Below the pieces are notes generated by a model. The model worked only from the letters and a program-made list of their open reading frames with translations. It searched no databases and was not told the origin of the DNA. The translations under genes and the position numbers were made by a program. DNA of 64,000 nt from Symbiodinium microadriaticum (taxonomy: Eukaryota > Sar > Dinophyceae > Suessiales > Symbiodiniaceae), in NCBI GenBank assembly GCA_001939145.1, contig LSRX01000466.1, forward strand, positions 220,433 to 284,432, written 5' to 3'. This document shows positions 1 to 12,229 of this stretch, one piece after another. Numbering within the stretch: position 1 is the stretch's first letter; every line of letters begins with the position of its first letter.

Positions 1-234
1 TGATTTTCAAAGCTCGGCCTTAGTGGCAGAAAGCGGATAGCGGGTAAGGGGGGTACGGGGGGTAAGGCCGCGCGGTGGTCAGCATGCTTCTTACGTATCA
101 ACACAAGGCTACACAGCTGTGCTGCTCGGAGGCGCTTTGAAAGCATCGTGTGTCCATGGTCTCATCCTTAGTTTCTCGGGCTCGAGCTTGAGTCACAAAG
201 CGACAAAGCCTCGTAGCAGACCGAACCGGACATC

Positions 235-1818
235 ATGTTGAAGGCCCTGTTCTTTGCAGGGCTGGCCTGCGTGCTGGCTGAGGAGGATGGTCAGGATGGC
301 TCCTGCATGCTGCAAGCCCAGGCTCACGGCAAGGACAAAGTCGCGATGGTCGAGGCAAAGCAAATGAAGGCCGAGCTGAAGCACGCTTTGCATCAGAAGA
401 CTTGGAACAAGGGCTTCTGCAAAGGGGAGCCCCTCACCGAGTACAACTTCAATAGCTTCAGTCACGGCACCGAGATCAAGCCGGATTCCATCAAGGGCAT
501 GACGATCACGGCCACTCGCCGCGCCACCCAGCCCGAGCCGGGTTTCGGCAAGCCTTGCCCGGGGCCCCTCCTGGTTTTGGACACCCGGGAGGAGTTCCGC
601 AGCGTGGACAAAGACTTGCAGCGATGCAAGGAGTGCACCATCGCCGTTTGGTCCAAGGACGGCAACCGGCGCAAGGTCAACGACTGCGGAGAGCATCCCG
701 GCGTGCTGATCACGATCACCTTCAAGAAGCTCCAGAGCTTGGATGAGCTGGAGCTCTGGGATCTTGAGGAGCCAACCTTCGTGGAGCTCATCGGCACGAA
801 GAACCGGCTCCTGAAGAACATCTCCGCCCCCGATGGCCCAGGCCAGGACGGCAACCCGGCGATCCTGAAGCTCTTGACCACGCATGTGCGCACGATGAAG
901 ATCTACCTGGGAGGCTCTGGAGGTATCCGGCGCTTCACTGCCTGCAGGGGTGGCAGCGTCTGGGGCGACCCCCACATCTACACCCTGGACGGTGAGAAGT
1001 TCGACCTCTATGAGAGCGGCACCTACACCGTCTTCCAGTACTCCGGCCAGAAGCTGCAGCTGCCTCAGGTCAAGGGCCACAACAAGGGAGCCAAGGGAGG
1101 CAAGCATGGCATGGTGGACTGGAAGCTCTACTCCCATTACGGCGGCCCTTTGTGGACGGCCCAGGGCCTTCTGCTCCTGGATCACTCCATGGGACGCTTC
1201 CGCCAGGCCCTGGAGCTCTCAAGCAAGGACTGCCAGTGGCGCAGCAAGACGGGCGAGAAGGGCCACTGGGAGGTTGTCAAAAGCCACGGCCACTCCCTGT
1301 CCCTCCTGGAGGACGAGGAATACGTCACGAGCTTCGAGTACGTCACCGAGAAGAAGATCATGCTTCGCATGAACGGGGAGCGCGGGAAGAAGGACACCAT
1401 GGTCCTGAACACCGTCTGCAAGCCCAGCGGCATCAACATGCGCGTCAGCATGCCGAACATGGTCGACAGCCAGTTCTTGGAGGGTCAGATCCAGGTGGGC
1501 AACGGCGGCAAGCACAAGAAGAAGTTCCAGACGAATCAGGGCTGGGTGAAGTTGGGTGGCACTGCCGAAGCCCAAGACTTCCTCGATCACTTGGAAACCA
1601 AGCAGACCTTCCTCGAAGGCGAGGGCCACCAGGCAAGATCCTGTGATGAGGCCGAGCGTAGCAAGGCAGAGAAGCTTTGCCAGAAGCACCTTGGTGGAGA
1701 GATGCGTGAGGCTGACGGCATCAATGCGCAGATCTTCGAAGACTGTGTCTCGGACGTTTGCCAAGGTGGGGAGGAGTTTGCTAAATCTGCAGCTGAGTTG
1801 CTGGCTGCCACGGCCTAG
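235..1818 (+). CDS. Secreted von Willebrand factor type D-like protein, intronless
   Basis: One uninterrupted frame of 527 residues. The start at 235 gives a short hydrophobic N-terminus (MLKALFFAGLACVLAEE), which looks like a signal peptide. The middle, from about residue 240, carries the VWF-D signature GDPHIYTLDGEKFDLYE, followed by TYTVFQYSG; this is the usual GDPHxxTxDG opening of the domain. Cysteines flank the domain (CRGGSVWGDPH, CQWRS, CKPSG), and cysteines near residues 470-505 (SCDEAE, LCQKH, EDCVSDVCQ) suggest a disulphide-rich tail. VWF-D proteins act outside the cell in adhesion, mucus or matrix; that role is inferred from the family. I see no intron, unlike most other genes here, which fits a highly expressed or retroposed dinoflagellate gene. 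The domain call is solid; the biological role is open. Confidence 0.85.
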   Translation: MLKALFFAGLACVLAEEDGQDGSCMLQAQAHGKDKVAMVEAKQMKAELKHALHQKTWNKGFCKGEPLTEYNFNSFSHGTEIKPDSIKGMTITATRRATQPEPGFGKPCPGPLLVLDTREEFRSVDKDLQRCKECTIAVWSKDGNRRKVNDCGEHPGVLITITFKKLQSLDELELWDLEEPTFVELIGTKNRLLKNISAPDGPGQDGNPAILKLLTTHVRTMKIYLGGSGGIRRFTACRGGSVWGDPHIYTLDGEKFDLYESGTYTVFQYSGQKLQLPQVKGHNKGAKGGKHGMVDWKLYSHYGGPLWTAQGLLLLDHSMGRFRQALELSSKDCQWRSKTGEKGHWEVVKSHGHSLSLLEDEEYVTSFEYVTEKKIMLRMNGERGKKDTMVLNTVCKPSGINMRVSMPNMVDSQFLEGQIQVGNGGKHKKKFQTNQGWVKLGGTAEAQDFLDHLETKQTFLEGEGHQARSCDEAERSKAEKLCQKHLGGEMREADGINAQIFEDCVSDVCQGGEEFAKSAAELLAATA

Positions 1819-1989
1819 ACTCTAAGACTAGAGTGGGGGCGTGCTTCTGAGAAGCTCCCTTTTGGCAGTTGTGCCTCCCGCAAAGACGTCGGGATGAGCT
1901 CAACTTGCCGCTTTTAAAAGTGTTTGTTTTCTTCGCTCTTAAATCATTATCTGCAGTCCATTCCATAGGAATGCATGCGGACTTCGATG

Positions 1990-4520
1990 CTGGCAAAGAC
2001 CTAACGTCTCCAGGCATAGCAAACCGGCTCTCTCGCTGTGTGCAAATTCGCCAGATCTGGCAGAATGCGTTAGTGTCTTGTTCCAACCTCTGGATCGAAG
2101 GCGCGATGCCCTCTTCCTCGGGATTGGTCGGCAGCACGACCACAACCGCTACATGAAGTCCGTCAAGGCCTTTTTGGGCAAACCTGCGGGGCTCCGCAAA
2201 GATCGGGAGCCGCTCTGTAGCCTCGGAAGGTGATCTTTGATGAGGACGGGCTGAAAACCATCTCGCCGCCTGAGAAGGACAAGGCACCGCGAGTTTCTGT
2301 CCAAGAGTGTCTATGCAGAGTGTTAGGCCCCGTGGGAGATCTGGAGGTGAATGCAGCCTGCTTTTTGTTCTCTGTCTGAGACCGGGGGCCTCGCAAAGGG
2401 TTGGAGGATTTAGGTTGGGGCGGGTCTTGCCTTGCGGTCTTCCGCAGATCGTCCCTCCAAACTGTGCGCAGCAAACACGGCAGGACCACATCAGGGAGAA
2501 CATTCTGGAGCTGCGCAAGACTCTGCATCGGTTCGCCTACCAGCACAAGACGGTGAAGAAGTTGGAGCAGCACATGATCGACATTTTGAATCTGGGCCTG
2601 TTGAATGAAGACCACATCTTCTTCTCAAAGTGTCTCGTATCGTCAGATGAGGATGCTTTTCAACAAGCATGCCACCGTGACTGGAACCAACAAGCGCCGC
2701 ATGAGCATCGCCGAAGCTGCCCTTGAAGTCGACCTCGTGGCGTACCCGAAGCTCACGGACATGCTGGTGGAGACCAGGCTTCTGCTCATGAGGCTAAGCC
2801 CCTTACCCGGCCCGAATCAAGCGCAGTCGCGCGCCTCTTCATCTAAGCTGGGCCAGTCTTCGGTTCGAGCCTCAACCTGCATGGTCCTCCGCTTCAGCCT
2901 CTGCCAAGGCTGCTGGAAGCAGAGGAAGAAGGCCTCAAAGAAGCTTCTCGGCTTTTTGCTTGGGCCTTCAGAGCTCAGGGACCTCTGCCCGACTCTCCCA
3001 GTGTACCCCCCCCCCCCCAAATCTCCCGTTTTTGGAGAAGCAGAGCATTTTGGAGTTCGAATCCAGAGCAAACCCTCTGCCTGGCCTCCCGCAATGCGGA
3101 TTCGGCGGTGGAAGCAGGGGAAAAGTAGGAGCCTTGTGAAAGAAACCAAAACACCCAAATTAGGCCCCTAAACCAAGCCTTGAACCCCTATCCGCGAGGC
3201 CTGCCAGTTGTATCAGAAGACCTTCATCCAGAGGAAGCTGATGAGAAACGTCCTGATCTGGTGGCTACCTCCTGCAGAGGAGCAGCCTCTTTTCCTTGTT
3301 CTTTTTCGTTTTTTGAGAGCGGGGTCTGAGGGCGGGGATAGGAAGGATTCTTTTGGGGTTGGGGTTTGGGGTATTTTGGATTTATAGGTTTAGTTTTTAT
3401 GCTATAGGGTTTGTGGGGATCAGGGTAAGAACAGGCGCACCAGGTGGTCTTCAATGCACGTCTAGACATCCAAACTCCCTACACATCCCAATCCCCAGGA
3501 AGTGGCACAGCGCCTTCCCACCACGCAGCAGTTCCTTCGTGAGATGTGGGAGCTTTACGACCAATCCGGCCCATCAAGGCGAAGTCAGCTGAGTTTTTAT
3601 GCTGGAGCCTCATAATGTCTGCGCCGTAACGAGAACTAGAATGGTATTCATAAGAATAGATATTCATCGTAGTAATAGTTACTATACTTTCAGTGGTATG
3701 ACTGAGCATTATACAATAGTGATAATTCTATTTACGACCAAAACAACAGTGGTAATGAGAATTTAACAATAACCTATCTAATATGTCATGTCTGTTATCT
3801 CAGATCTACCTAGAGTACAATATATGATACAGTATGGGCAGTATGATAGTACGTATGACTTTATTTGACTCAGCATTTTTATACCTCACAAAAGCAGTCT
3901 TGACACGTCGGGGCTTTGACGGGTGTGGTCGCATACACCAGACTCATGTGCAACCATGGAAAGAGTATTCTTCCAGCTCAGCTTGAGGATCAGTGACAAT
4001 GTTGTCACTGCACTTGTCTGAAGGCCATCCAAAGACTTTGCCAGAGACGAAGTGCGATGCGTAGATGCGAAGCTCCACTGCGGCATGAAGCAGGTTCGGC
4101 ATCTCTGAGCCAGATCTGTTTGTACGGAGACGGCTCTGGACTCTAGTGACATCTACTGACTTCTTCAGTCCGAAGGTGGACCCGATCAAGAAGATTGTCT
4201 TCCACGACAAGCAAGGTCAGCCACGCCTTTTTGAGGATCATGACGCGAACCCCCTGCGTCAGAAGTTTTTTGTGCTCTGGAGCCCCCCCGACGAGTTGGA
4301 GCAAACGGACGTGCCGCAAAGGCCTCTTGGTCGCAAGGTTTGGGTCTCGGAAAAGAAGCTTGCGCTGATGAGAGGCTTCGAGGTTCTCCAGAGTGAATTA
4401 CGTCGCAATGCAGTGGCATCGGCATCTTCCACCCCCTCGGCCCTGCCCGCTCACAAGTGCTCGGGGAATTTAACGACGTAGACATTCGGCAGCTCTTGCC
4501 CGGAGCTAACTGGGCCGAGT
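1990..4520 (+). CDS. Unrecognised multi-exon gene (probable)
   Basis: Several stretches in different + frames read like natural protein and are separated by junk, as in a multi-exon gene. About 2065-2226 includes DALFLGIGRQHDHNRYMKSV. About 2230-2330 includes KVIFDEDGLKTISPPEKDKA. About 2460-2640 includes ILELRKTLHRFAYQHKTVKK. About 2655-2790 includes NKRRMSIAEAALEVDLVAYP. About 4170-4440 includes KIVFHDKQGQPRLFEDHDAN. A short last exon at about 4475-4520 ends VDIRQLLPGANWAE then stop. I do not recognise the family and could not place the splice sites, so start and end are approximate and more than one gene could be involved. The long gap at 2800-4150 is either intron or a boundary between two genes. 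Confidence 0.4.
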
Positions 4521-6301
4521 AGGGGACAGAAGCGACGTCTTGTCTGAAATGGTCCGGGTACGCTTGCATTGGCTCTTGCAATGTCTTGGACCGTCGTGGC
4601 AATACTCTGCGAATAGACAAAGGCCTCGGCATCCTTGCTGAAACGGTTTGGACGAGCTCAGCTTGTCATGTTTGGGAGAACGGATGCCGCACCTGAGGCT
4701 GTCCATGGCAGCCATGGGTGTGGCATCGACATACACTACGGAGCCTGAGACCACGATCCTTGGCTGGCACGCCAGGGATTCGGTTGGTTGACGGGACGAG
4801 GTGTCAGAGGCAGCAGATGAAGCTACAGGTGTCTCGCACTTGTAGCCTGGAGGTACAGTACTACAAGTAGCAAGTACTTCGTCTTTTGGCAGATGTAAGC
4901 CCCCAGCTTTGGCTCCAAGGCCCGTCTCTCCGCTTCGGCGCAAGAGCAGGTCAAGGGCCTCAGACTTCCAGGGATGGACAGGCACGGGAGATGAACGGAC
5001 AGACGGAGGGGTCGCAAAGATCCGGGCGCATGAGTGTGGGAGGGCGGCTTTGTGTTGTGTGTGAAGCAAGTAGGCCAAGCAAGCCAGGTAGGGGTCAAAG
5101 TAAGCCCTGTGCCCGAGGTCCGGTGACCTCGAGGCGTCGCCGCCGCCTTCCACACCCAAGGCCCCGCCAGAATCTTCGGAAAGCCACGGGCCTTTTGGCC
5201 GACTTCAGGGCTTTGGGTGATCGTACCGCTGCGTTGACGTGGGAAGGTCCGGCTTCGGCAGAAGAGGCAGCTGCAGGTGGAGTCCTCCTATCCTGCTGCT
5301 CGGCGAATCCCAGGGGGCCCCCGATGTTCTCCCACTTTTGAGCTCTTCTCAGCTCTGAGGTGAACACGGAGATCTTCGAGAGGAAGCCGGCTTGAGAAGT
5401 GCAAGATGGCATCTGAACGTCCCCAGCTCCGCCAGGCGATTGTCCATTTATGCATTTGCTCATTGTGTGGGCTGCAGATAGACTCAGATGATTCATGAGC
5501 CTTCGAATGTCACTTGCTCGTGAAGGGGTTCTCGAGACGCAGCAAGCTAGTACGAACTCGACGAAATCCTGGTCTTGGCACAGTTGGCAGCCTCAGCGTG
5601 ATTCATTTCCAGATCTGCGTGTTTTCAAGCAGTCCTCGTTGCGGAAAGTGCTTTGAGCTGAAGCTTCGATGTTGTGGAGCTGATAGCCGTCCGCTGTGCT
5701 TCGGCTGTCCCTCGTCACTTTGGAGCAAGAGTGTGGCTCTTGCCTTCTGGGTTTGCCTGGAGAGCTTCTACACTGCTCAACAGCAGCGCTTCTGTTATCA
5801 GACCTTGGTGGCGGTCCTCAGATGCATATCTAGGGCTTTTAACGTTGTTGAGCGTTTCTCTGGAAGAGCGTTGTTGTCCTAAAGCCGACCAGGGCCTCAC
5901 AAATGACAGGCCCCCAGTTAGGAGTAGGAGCCAGAGTCAGAGTAGACTTGAAGCCCATGTTGAGCACTACAGTAGCCAGTACCATCCTATCCGCTTCATT
6001 CCCAGATGCAGGTGGCACAGCTTCTGCCCTGGCATTCTTTACCGACGCCTGCAGCTTACTTCGGATCGTTGGGCCCTTGGTTTCCGTGGCTCAGGTGCAG
6101 CAAGCTGAAGCAGAGGCTCGGTCCTTCGGAGCCGCTTCTAACCCGCAAAAGCGCGCCTACCTCCCCCTTTTTGTTGGGTGCAGGTCTCGACGGGAGACGA
6201 GGCGATTGGGAGGCTCGTGGACTTGGGGTCCTCTGTGTGCCGTGTGCGACGGGGCTCTGACTGGGCTGACTTCCTCTCCTGGCTCAAGGCTCGCTCTTAG
6301 C
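4521..6301. other. No supported gene (1.8 kb)
   Basis: Frames are open on both strands here, but none shows a domain, coherent composition or a believable exon series. I treat it as intergenic DNA, possibly including intron or UTR of its neighbours. Confidence 0.5.
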
Positions 6302-6656
6302 ATGTCCCCTAAAGCGCCGAAGTGCAGCCTCTCCGAGGCTGTTGCATGTGCCTCGAAGAACTGCAGTGAGCTTCGCCAGGTCTACGACCAGTGCCCCAGA
6401 AAACAGAAGGGGAGGAGTATCGGGCTTTTTCGACATAGGGTGAATAGGGTGAAAGGAGTTTGAAGGAATCAAGCTCTTTCTTCGAAGGTGCTTCATCCAC
6501 TGGTACAGGACGGGCTTCTTGGAGGGGAAGCTCGAGAGGTTCGAGGGGAGCGGTTGTGGGGACGCCTGGGAGAAGTACCGCGCCTGTGTGCTGTCGGAAC
6601 TGCGGCTCCGGGGTCACGAGCGGATCGCTGACTTGGAGTTCGACTCTTCGCATTGA
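6302..6656 (+). CDS. TRIAP1: TRIAP1/Mdm35-like twin-CX9C protein, two exons
   Basis: Exon 1 is 6302-6390 and exon 2 is 6488-6656, joined across a 97-base GT-AG intron (6391-6487). The product is 85 residues; human TRIAP1 is 76. It has the family's two CX9C motifs, CSELRQVYDQC (Cys21/Cys31) and CGDAWEKYRAC (Cys53/Cys63). Between them lies FIHWYRTGFLEG, matching the FNRWFxEKFLKG-type linker of TRIAP1/Mdm35. In yeast and animals this protein works in the mitochondrial intermembrane space with Ups/PRELI proteins in phosphatidic acid transfer; the function here is inferred from family. The splice restores the invariant Gln-Cys-Phe run exactly. The stop codon TGA (6654-6656) shares its last base with an ATG that may start the next gene. 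Confidence 0.85.
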
Positions 6657-8564
6657 TGAAACGGAGCTTCCTCAGGCAGGCTCTGCCCTTGTGGCTACTG
6701 CGCAGCGTGACTGCGGCAGACATCCTGGAGCAGTGGATCCACCCACTGGAACGAGAGCCCTTCTTCAACGATGCCCCTCGACATCGAACCGAGAGATGTT
6801 AATCGAACCATGGACTTGCATGTTACAGTGCACCAAATACACTATACATAGACTCTAGACTTATCCTCGACCTTCGAAGCGGTTTCCAGGAGGGTTTTAA
6901 AGCTTTTGAGAGGCCAGAGCTGAGGTCTTCGAGAGGACCTGGGCGCACTTCCCCCACCCGGAGCCTTTGGTGCCGATCACTTTGGACCACGTGGTCGAGT
7001 GGATCCGAAGCCAAGGCAGCTCTCAAGAAACGCTGGAGCTCTTGAGGCACCCGGTGACCCAGAAGTCCTTTCGGCCTTCCCCGACGGCCACCAGCAGCCT
7101 TCAACAGATCTCCGAGGCTTTCATGCAAGGCTTCTCCATGGTCATCAACTCCTTGCACAAGTGGTCGGAGCCTGGGGCCCGCTTGGCGAAGCAGCTTTAT
7201 GCCGCTGCCTACCTTCCCGTGGACGTCTACATGTACCTCACCCCTCCCCACTCTCACAGCTACGGCCTGCACTCCGACGCTACTCGCTCTGGCTACCTAC
7301 TGTATGTATGGTTTACAGGGGCTCTTTTAGCCAAATGACATGCCTTCTACGCTTGTTTTGTGGGTTTCGGGAGAGCGCGCGCGCCATGGCTGAGGTGATG
7401 GACGCCTTCATGGTGCAGCTGTCAGGCGATCTCGAGCCAACATGTCAGGGGTCATGTCAAGTTCAAGCTTCCCCTCAGAGAGCTCCGGGAGTTTCCCCCA
7501 GGCCCCTGACAGATCCCCCACTTCAAAGAGTTGCCCCCCCAGGTCGCAAAGAGTGGACGGTTTGCGACGTTCCCAGCTGGATGGCTCCGCGGCAGCTGCC
7601 GGAGAAGATCCTGGAGAACTTCAACGTCTCGTGCTCCAACGTCACTTTGCAAGGCGGTGATGTCATGTACCTTCCTTTCGGCACCCTGCATCGAGCTAAC
7701 ACTGACTCTGACTTCTCCATGCACTTGACGGTGAACTTGGAGCGGCAGTTTTATGTCTGGCAGGCGCTCTTCCTTGCAATGATCCACAAGGCCCTGCAGC
7801 CAGGCCTTCGCATCAAGAAGTTCGCCTTGGGCCGTGACTTCCAGCCAGACGACGACGAGCTTCCCCTGGTGGCTTTCCTTTCACAGCTCACGGCCTCCGT
7901 CCCTGAGATGGCCCGGGTGCCGGGCTTCAGCATTTCGGGCACTTCTGCGAAGCTCTTGACGTCTCTCTGCAACCAGGACTTGCCGGAAGAGTACCTTCCG
8001 CTTCTGACAAAGGAGTTCCAGGATCTGACCAGCCGCCTTGAGGCTGCGGCTTCCAAGAGCAAAAGGCAGACCTTGAAGCTGAAGGGGAAAGCCGTGTCGA
8101 TCCCGAAGACCTTGGAAAAACTGAGGGAGGAGCCTCCTCATCTCCTGTGGGCTCTGGAGCTCGCCCGATTCCATTCCATGAAGCACAACTCTGTAATGGC
8201 CGAGCCGAATCCCTTTGTCTCCTTGTCCACAGCCCGCTCCAAGGATCCAAAGGCCTTCCTTGGCCTCCCGCTGTCCCAGTTCCCCCAGAAGGCCCTGAGT
8301 CTCAGCCTTCCCGAGGACGCTCGCCTCGTGCGCGCCCCGCAGTTGCGGGCGCTGCTCCTTTCCGAGGAGAACGTGACGAAGCTTTGGGTGAACGAGGAGA
8401 CCTTCCAGCTGCGCCCGGAGGAGGTCCCGGCGGCGCTCTTCTGCCTGGGGCTCTTCGCCCAGAACACCTCCCGAGGCCAAGCCTTCCACTTGAAAGACGT
8501 CCCCACCGGAGCCACGAACCTCCTCCCGAAGCTCCTCAGCCTCGGTGCCCTGCTGCTGATCTAG
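6656..8564 (+). CDS. JmjC-domain oxygenase of the NO66/MINA (cupin-4) type
   Basis: Three exons join cleanly: about 6911-7278, 7395-7425 and 7543-8564, across two GC-AG introns (7279-7394 and 7426-7542). The joins restore HSDVMDAFMVQLSG and then SGRKEWTV, which follow the HYDDxxxFVLQLEGxKxW pattern of NO66/MINA ribosomal oxygenases. Iron ligands are visible: His and Asp of HSD at 7270-7278, and the distal His in SMHLTVNL after GDVMYLPFGTLHRA. The rest of exon 3 would be the dimerisation and winged-helix region of this family. These are Fe(II)/2-oxoglutarate histidyl hydroxylases or lysine demethylases, usually nuclear or nucleolar. The N-terminus is uncertain. A frame from ATG 6656 (EQWIHPLEREPFF resembles the family's WEKxPLL motif) is the best first exon, which would leave an unplaced intron at about 6790-6910. 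Confidence 0.8.
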
Positions 8565-8911
8565 GAGACGATTGGAGCCGAGAGATACGGAGGAAAGACG
8601 GAGCGGAAGGCAAAAGAGGTATGTGACATACTGGAGGACAAAGGCCACACCAGCTCCTTCAGCAGCTGACTCCAAGCGCGCAGCCGTGCCTAAATCAGAT
8701 TTCGAGGGAATCAGGCGGTCGCAATGCCTCAGTGCCTTCCAAACCTTGAGAACGCGCCTCGGTGCCCGGAAACCTCTCGAGCTTCTCAGTTACGCGGCCC
8801 ACCTGCGGTAATCGTCAGCCTGAGCTCAGCCTGCAAAAATGGCCGAAAGCCAGTCGCCTCACAACCAGGAGTCGATTCACCGATTCAGGGGTTCAGGTTT
8901 GATGCGTGACT
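8565..8911. other. Intergenic, nothing seen
   Basis: About 350 bases between the JmjC stop and the TG microsatellite, with no coding signal I can support. Confidence 0.5.
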
Positions 8912-8915
8912 CTGT

Positions 8916-8952
<37 letters not shown>

Positions 8953-9290
8953 TGTCTGTGTGTGTGTGTGTGTGTGTCTGTGTGTGTGTGTCTGTGTGTG
9001 TGTGTGTGTGTGTGTGTCTGTCTGTGTGTGTGTGTGTGTGTGTGTGTCTGTCTGTGTGTGTCTGTCTGTGTGTGTGTGTGTGTGTGTCTGTCTGTGTGTG
9101 TGTGTGTGTGTGTCTGTCTGTGTGTGTCTGTCTGTGTGTGTGTGTGTGTGTGTCTGTCTGTGTGTGTGTGTGTGTGTGTCTGTCTGTGTGTGTCTGTGTG
9201 TGTGTGCGTGTGTGTCTGTGTGTCTGTGTGTGTGTGTGTGTGGATGGTTGTTTGCTTGTGTGTGTGTCTCTGTGTGTGTGTGTGTGTCTC
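8912..9290. repeat. Long (TG)n microsatellite with TCTG interruptions
   Basis: About 380 bases of TG repeats broken at intervals by TCTG, so runs of 5-12 TG units alternate with TGTCTG. The phrasing of the interruptions is itself semi-regular in the middle, as expected from replication slippage of larger blocks. The Cys-Val and Thr-His frames through it are artefacts. Confidence 0.95.
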
Positions 9291-12035
9291 AAACAAGCCA
9301 GAGTACAACAGTGTTAGCTGACTGACAGGTTAGTCGCAGTATGAAGCAGCGGTCGTGTGGGAAGGGCAGAGCTAAAGAACAGCATGGCCAGTAATGTAAA
9401 CAAATGAGAAGTGCTAATCGCCGGAACCCCACCACCATCAAGACCATTGCCATCACCCCCTTGATCATGCCAATGTGTGTAATAAAGAAGCAACAACAAT
9501 ATGCAGATGTTTTCCAGCCTTCTCGCTTATGTCCATAATTTTGTATATACTAATTTAGAAATATTGTATAAGATGAATTTTGGTGTTGGAATGTATTGCA
9601 TTGACATGTTGTGGCAGGTGCATCTCCGTCCGTGCGCCTGATTGAGATGCTTTGACAACAGCACTCTTGCGCCCGGAGCATTCCTGCCGAAAGGCTCAGC
9701 GGAGCCCTCGAGTCGATTTCTGGGTAGGACGTGTCTTGTCTCACGGTCCTCTGTACTTTGCCTTAAGCAACATGTCTCGCAAGTTGGCATGCTCGCAGGA
9801 TCTTAAATGAAGCTGCAATTAAAGGTTCAGAAAAGAGAAATGTGCTGCGTGACGCAGTTAGCAGGTTTCTTCCACACGTTTCCAAAGCGGGGTGTTCAGC
9901 ATGTCTACTTTGCATATGTACGGGAGTCCGCGCGTGGAATCAATGCACAGGGCAACCGGGCACCCTTGTGGGTCATAGGCCCGAGGAGCCCAGACCGGAC
10001 GGGCCGGCAGAAACCAGGTCCATAACATGGCACAGGAAGCTACTCAACCGACACGCAGTTCGGCACGAGTTCTGCCGCGTGACTTCTGCAAATGCCGATA
10101 TACAGGCGCGCAAAATGGTTATGGGCCGTTGCTCTCACGTTGCATGTTCGTTTTGGTCTGCAACATGTCTGTCATGGCTGCAAGCGCTTCCTGATGCTTC
10201 CTATACCATATACGTTACGGACCTGGTTTCACCAACGGGCCTGGTACCTGTGAAGAAAGTTTGTGGATGTGTTGGAAAAGACATGGCAATGCTTGAGGCA
10301 AGGGGGGGGGGGGGAAAGGTGGCCGATGCCCACACAGTGCCTTTCAACACGGACCAGAATTCTCAACACCTGGAGGTTTACAGCGTTGAGGGTTCATGCT
10401 GCCCAGCCTGGCAAGCCATGTCGGCAACGCCACGACCTGGCTAAAATGCAGCTCGGAAGCAGAGCTTTCAGGAACTTTGCCGCGAGGAGTGTCTGGGCCT
10501 CGTGTCCTGAGTCTGAGGCGTACCTTGCTTGCCGCAGCGCATGGTCAGGCGCGAATCTACTCTGTCTGCAGATCAGTCTGCAACGATACGACGAGGAACG
10601 ACATTACTACCTGTCGCGGCGGTAATGTTCCTAGTGCCAGCATCATTGCGGTAAACCGTGAGAAGCAGCTTCGCACAAGTGCAATGATGATGTTGCTTAC
10701 ATGTTGATGGAAGTGACTGTGCTGATGACCACCAAGATGACGATGAGCAGGAGTTGATTCGGGCAGCATGGTGCGAGCCGGCCGTACCAACCCTACGAGA
10801 ATAAGAACCAATCCACACTATCATAGCAATAACAGCATATTGTGTGAACTTGGGAGAATGATAGTCCGCCAGGATAGGACGAATGAATCCGGCCATCAAT
10901 GATGATGACCTTGCTACCTTCACGACACTACTTAAGCTCTGGTCTCCATTGACGGCACAGTGATGCGCGAGTGGCGATGCCAGGCAACACATGCTGGAAG
11001 GCCTGCAGCGGATGCTGCTGCGAAGACCTCGAGTTCACCTACTTGCGTGGCATTCTGATGAGCCATGCACATGCGCTGGACCGCGCACTACCGCGCATGT
11101 TGGGAAAGAAATGCCCAGCGACACACACGCGAGCCATTGCAGGACCGCCTGCCGAAGCCTGAGAGGCTGAAACGTGGGGCTTGGCTCATGCCGGAGGCGT
11201 GTGCTGGTCGTTGAGTTTCTGACCGTTGTGACTCTGACAGCACGGAAGGTCTCCGTCGCAGGCTTCCACGCCACACACCACTGCATCGACAGCGCTGAAA
11301 GTTGGACAAGCTCCAAGGACTGGCGTGCAATCAACACTGGTCGTTTGTAGCCCTGGTCGTTCACCGCGACCCCAACTCACTGCATCGGAGGCCCAGTGCA
11401 GGAGATCAGAGCTTACAGCAGTGATTCTTACGATGCCCTGGCCCAAGCAGCAGCACTCAACTCATGCTAGTAACATTCACGTAATCGACGCCGTACATAC
11501 TTGGGGTTTGCGAATCGGGTGATTCTTGCATGTCAGCACGAATAGGGAATGGCAAGCTTCGCGACACCGTGAGCGCACATAGAAGTGCCTCCTCGCCCAA
11601 ACAGAGAGGGCCATGGTCCCAGGCCCCGCGCAGCAGAGCCGCTGCGGTAGGTGTCAGGTCCGTGTATAGCCTGGCCAAAGATGCCGGACACTCAGCACGT
11701 AAGGGCAGCGGTCTCGTGAAGTCTTTTGGTTTCATGATGATGGGCGTGCGGTGAGGTCAGCCTGCATCTGCTTTGGCGCAGGATCCTCCTGCAGGGCCTG
11801 CAGCTTTGTAGGTGTATAACGGAGGAGCATTGAACCTTGACGTCTGTTCAGTTTCACATCGGGAGAGTCTGAGACACAACAGCCTCAACGCCTCTCAACG
11901 AGCTCGGCGGATGCAACTATGGAGAACCCGCGCATGTGCAGGAGAAGTGGATGCCGGCTGGCTGCCAGGACGAGGGCTCCGCTCTTCCTTCCAGGCGCTA
12001 GCGAGCAGTCCACGCAAGTCAGGTGCCCTCATATT
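9291..12035. other. No supported gene (2.7 kb)
   Basis: Many short open frames on both strands, none with a recognisable domain. It includes a G homopolymer near 10301-10313 and AT-rich DNA at about 9530-9600. If a gene lies here its exons are too short or too diverged for me to see. Confidence 0.45.
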
Positions 12036-12093
12036 ATGTATACGTATGTATGTATATATATATATATATATACATACATATACTATGCACACA

Positions 12094-12125
<32 letters not shown>

Positions 12126-12147
12126 AGATATAGATATAGATATAGAG
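12036..12147. repeat. Compound microsatellite: GTAT/TA then TATC then TAGA
   Basis: GTATGTAT and (TA)n at about 12043-12082 are followed by (TATC)n at about 12096-12124 and (TAGA)n-like sequence to about 12147. Confidence 0.9.
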
Positions 12148-12229
12148 TCAAGAAATACATAAAGCAAAAATGGGGTATGTGATACACCTCGCGTGGGTAC
12201 TTGTAGCTTGTTGCAGGAATCCCCGGCTC

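Noticed and set aside
193..1185. Long open frame on the - strand opposite the VWF-D gene
   Set aside because: It is the mirror of a GC-rich coding region and has no domain; the + frame carries the signal peptide and GDPH motif.
3040..3075. tRNA T-arm-like GAGTTCGAATCC
   Set aside because: No acceptor stem, D-arm or anticodon arm could be paired upstream.
8839..9325. Cys-Val and Thr-His rich open frames
   Set aside because: They are translations of the TG microsatellite and exist in every frame without stops.
11812..12182. Small + strand genes ending in Tyr/Ile/Ser repeats
   Set aside because: Their C-terminal halves are the TA/TATC microsatellite and the N-terminal halves show no motif.
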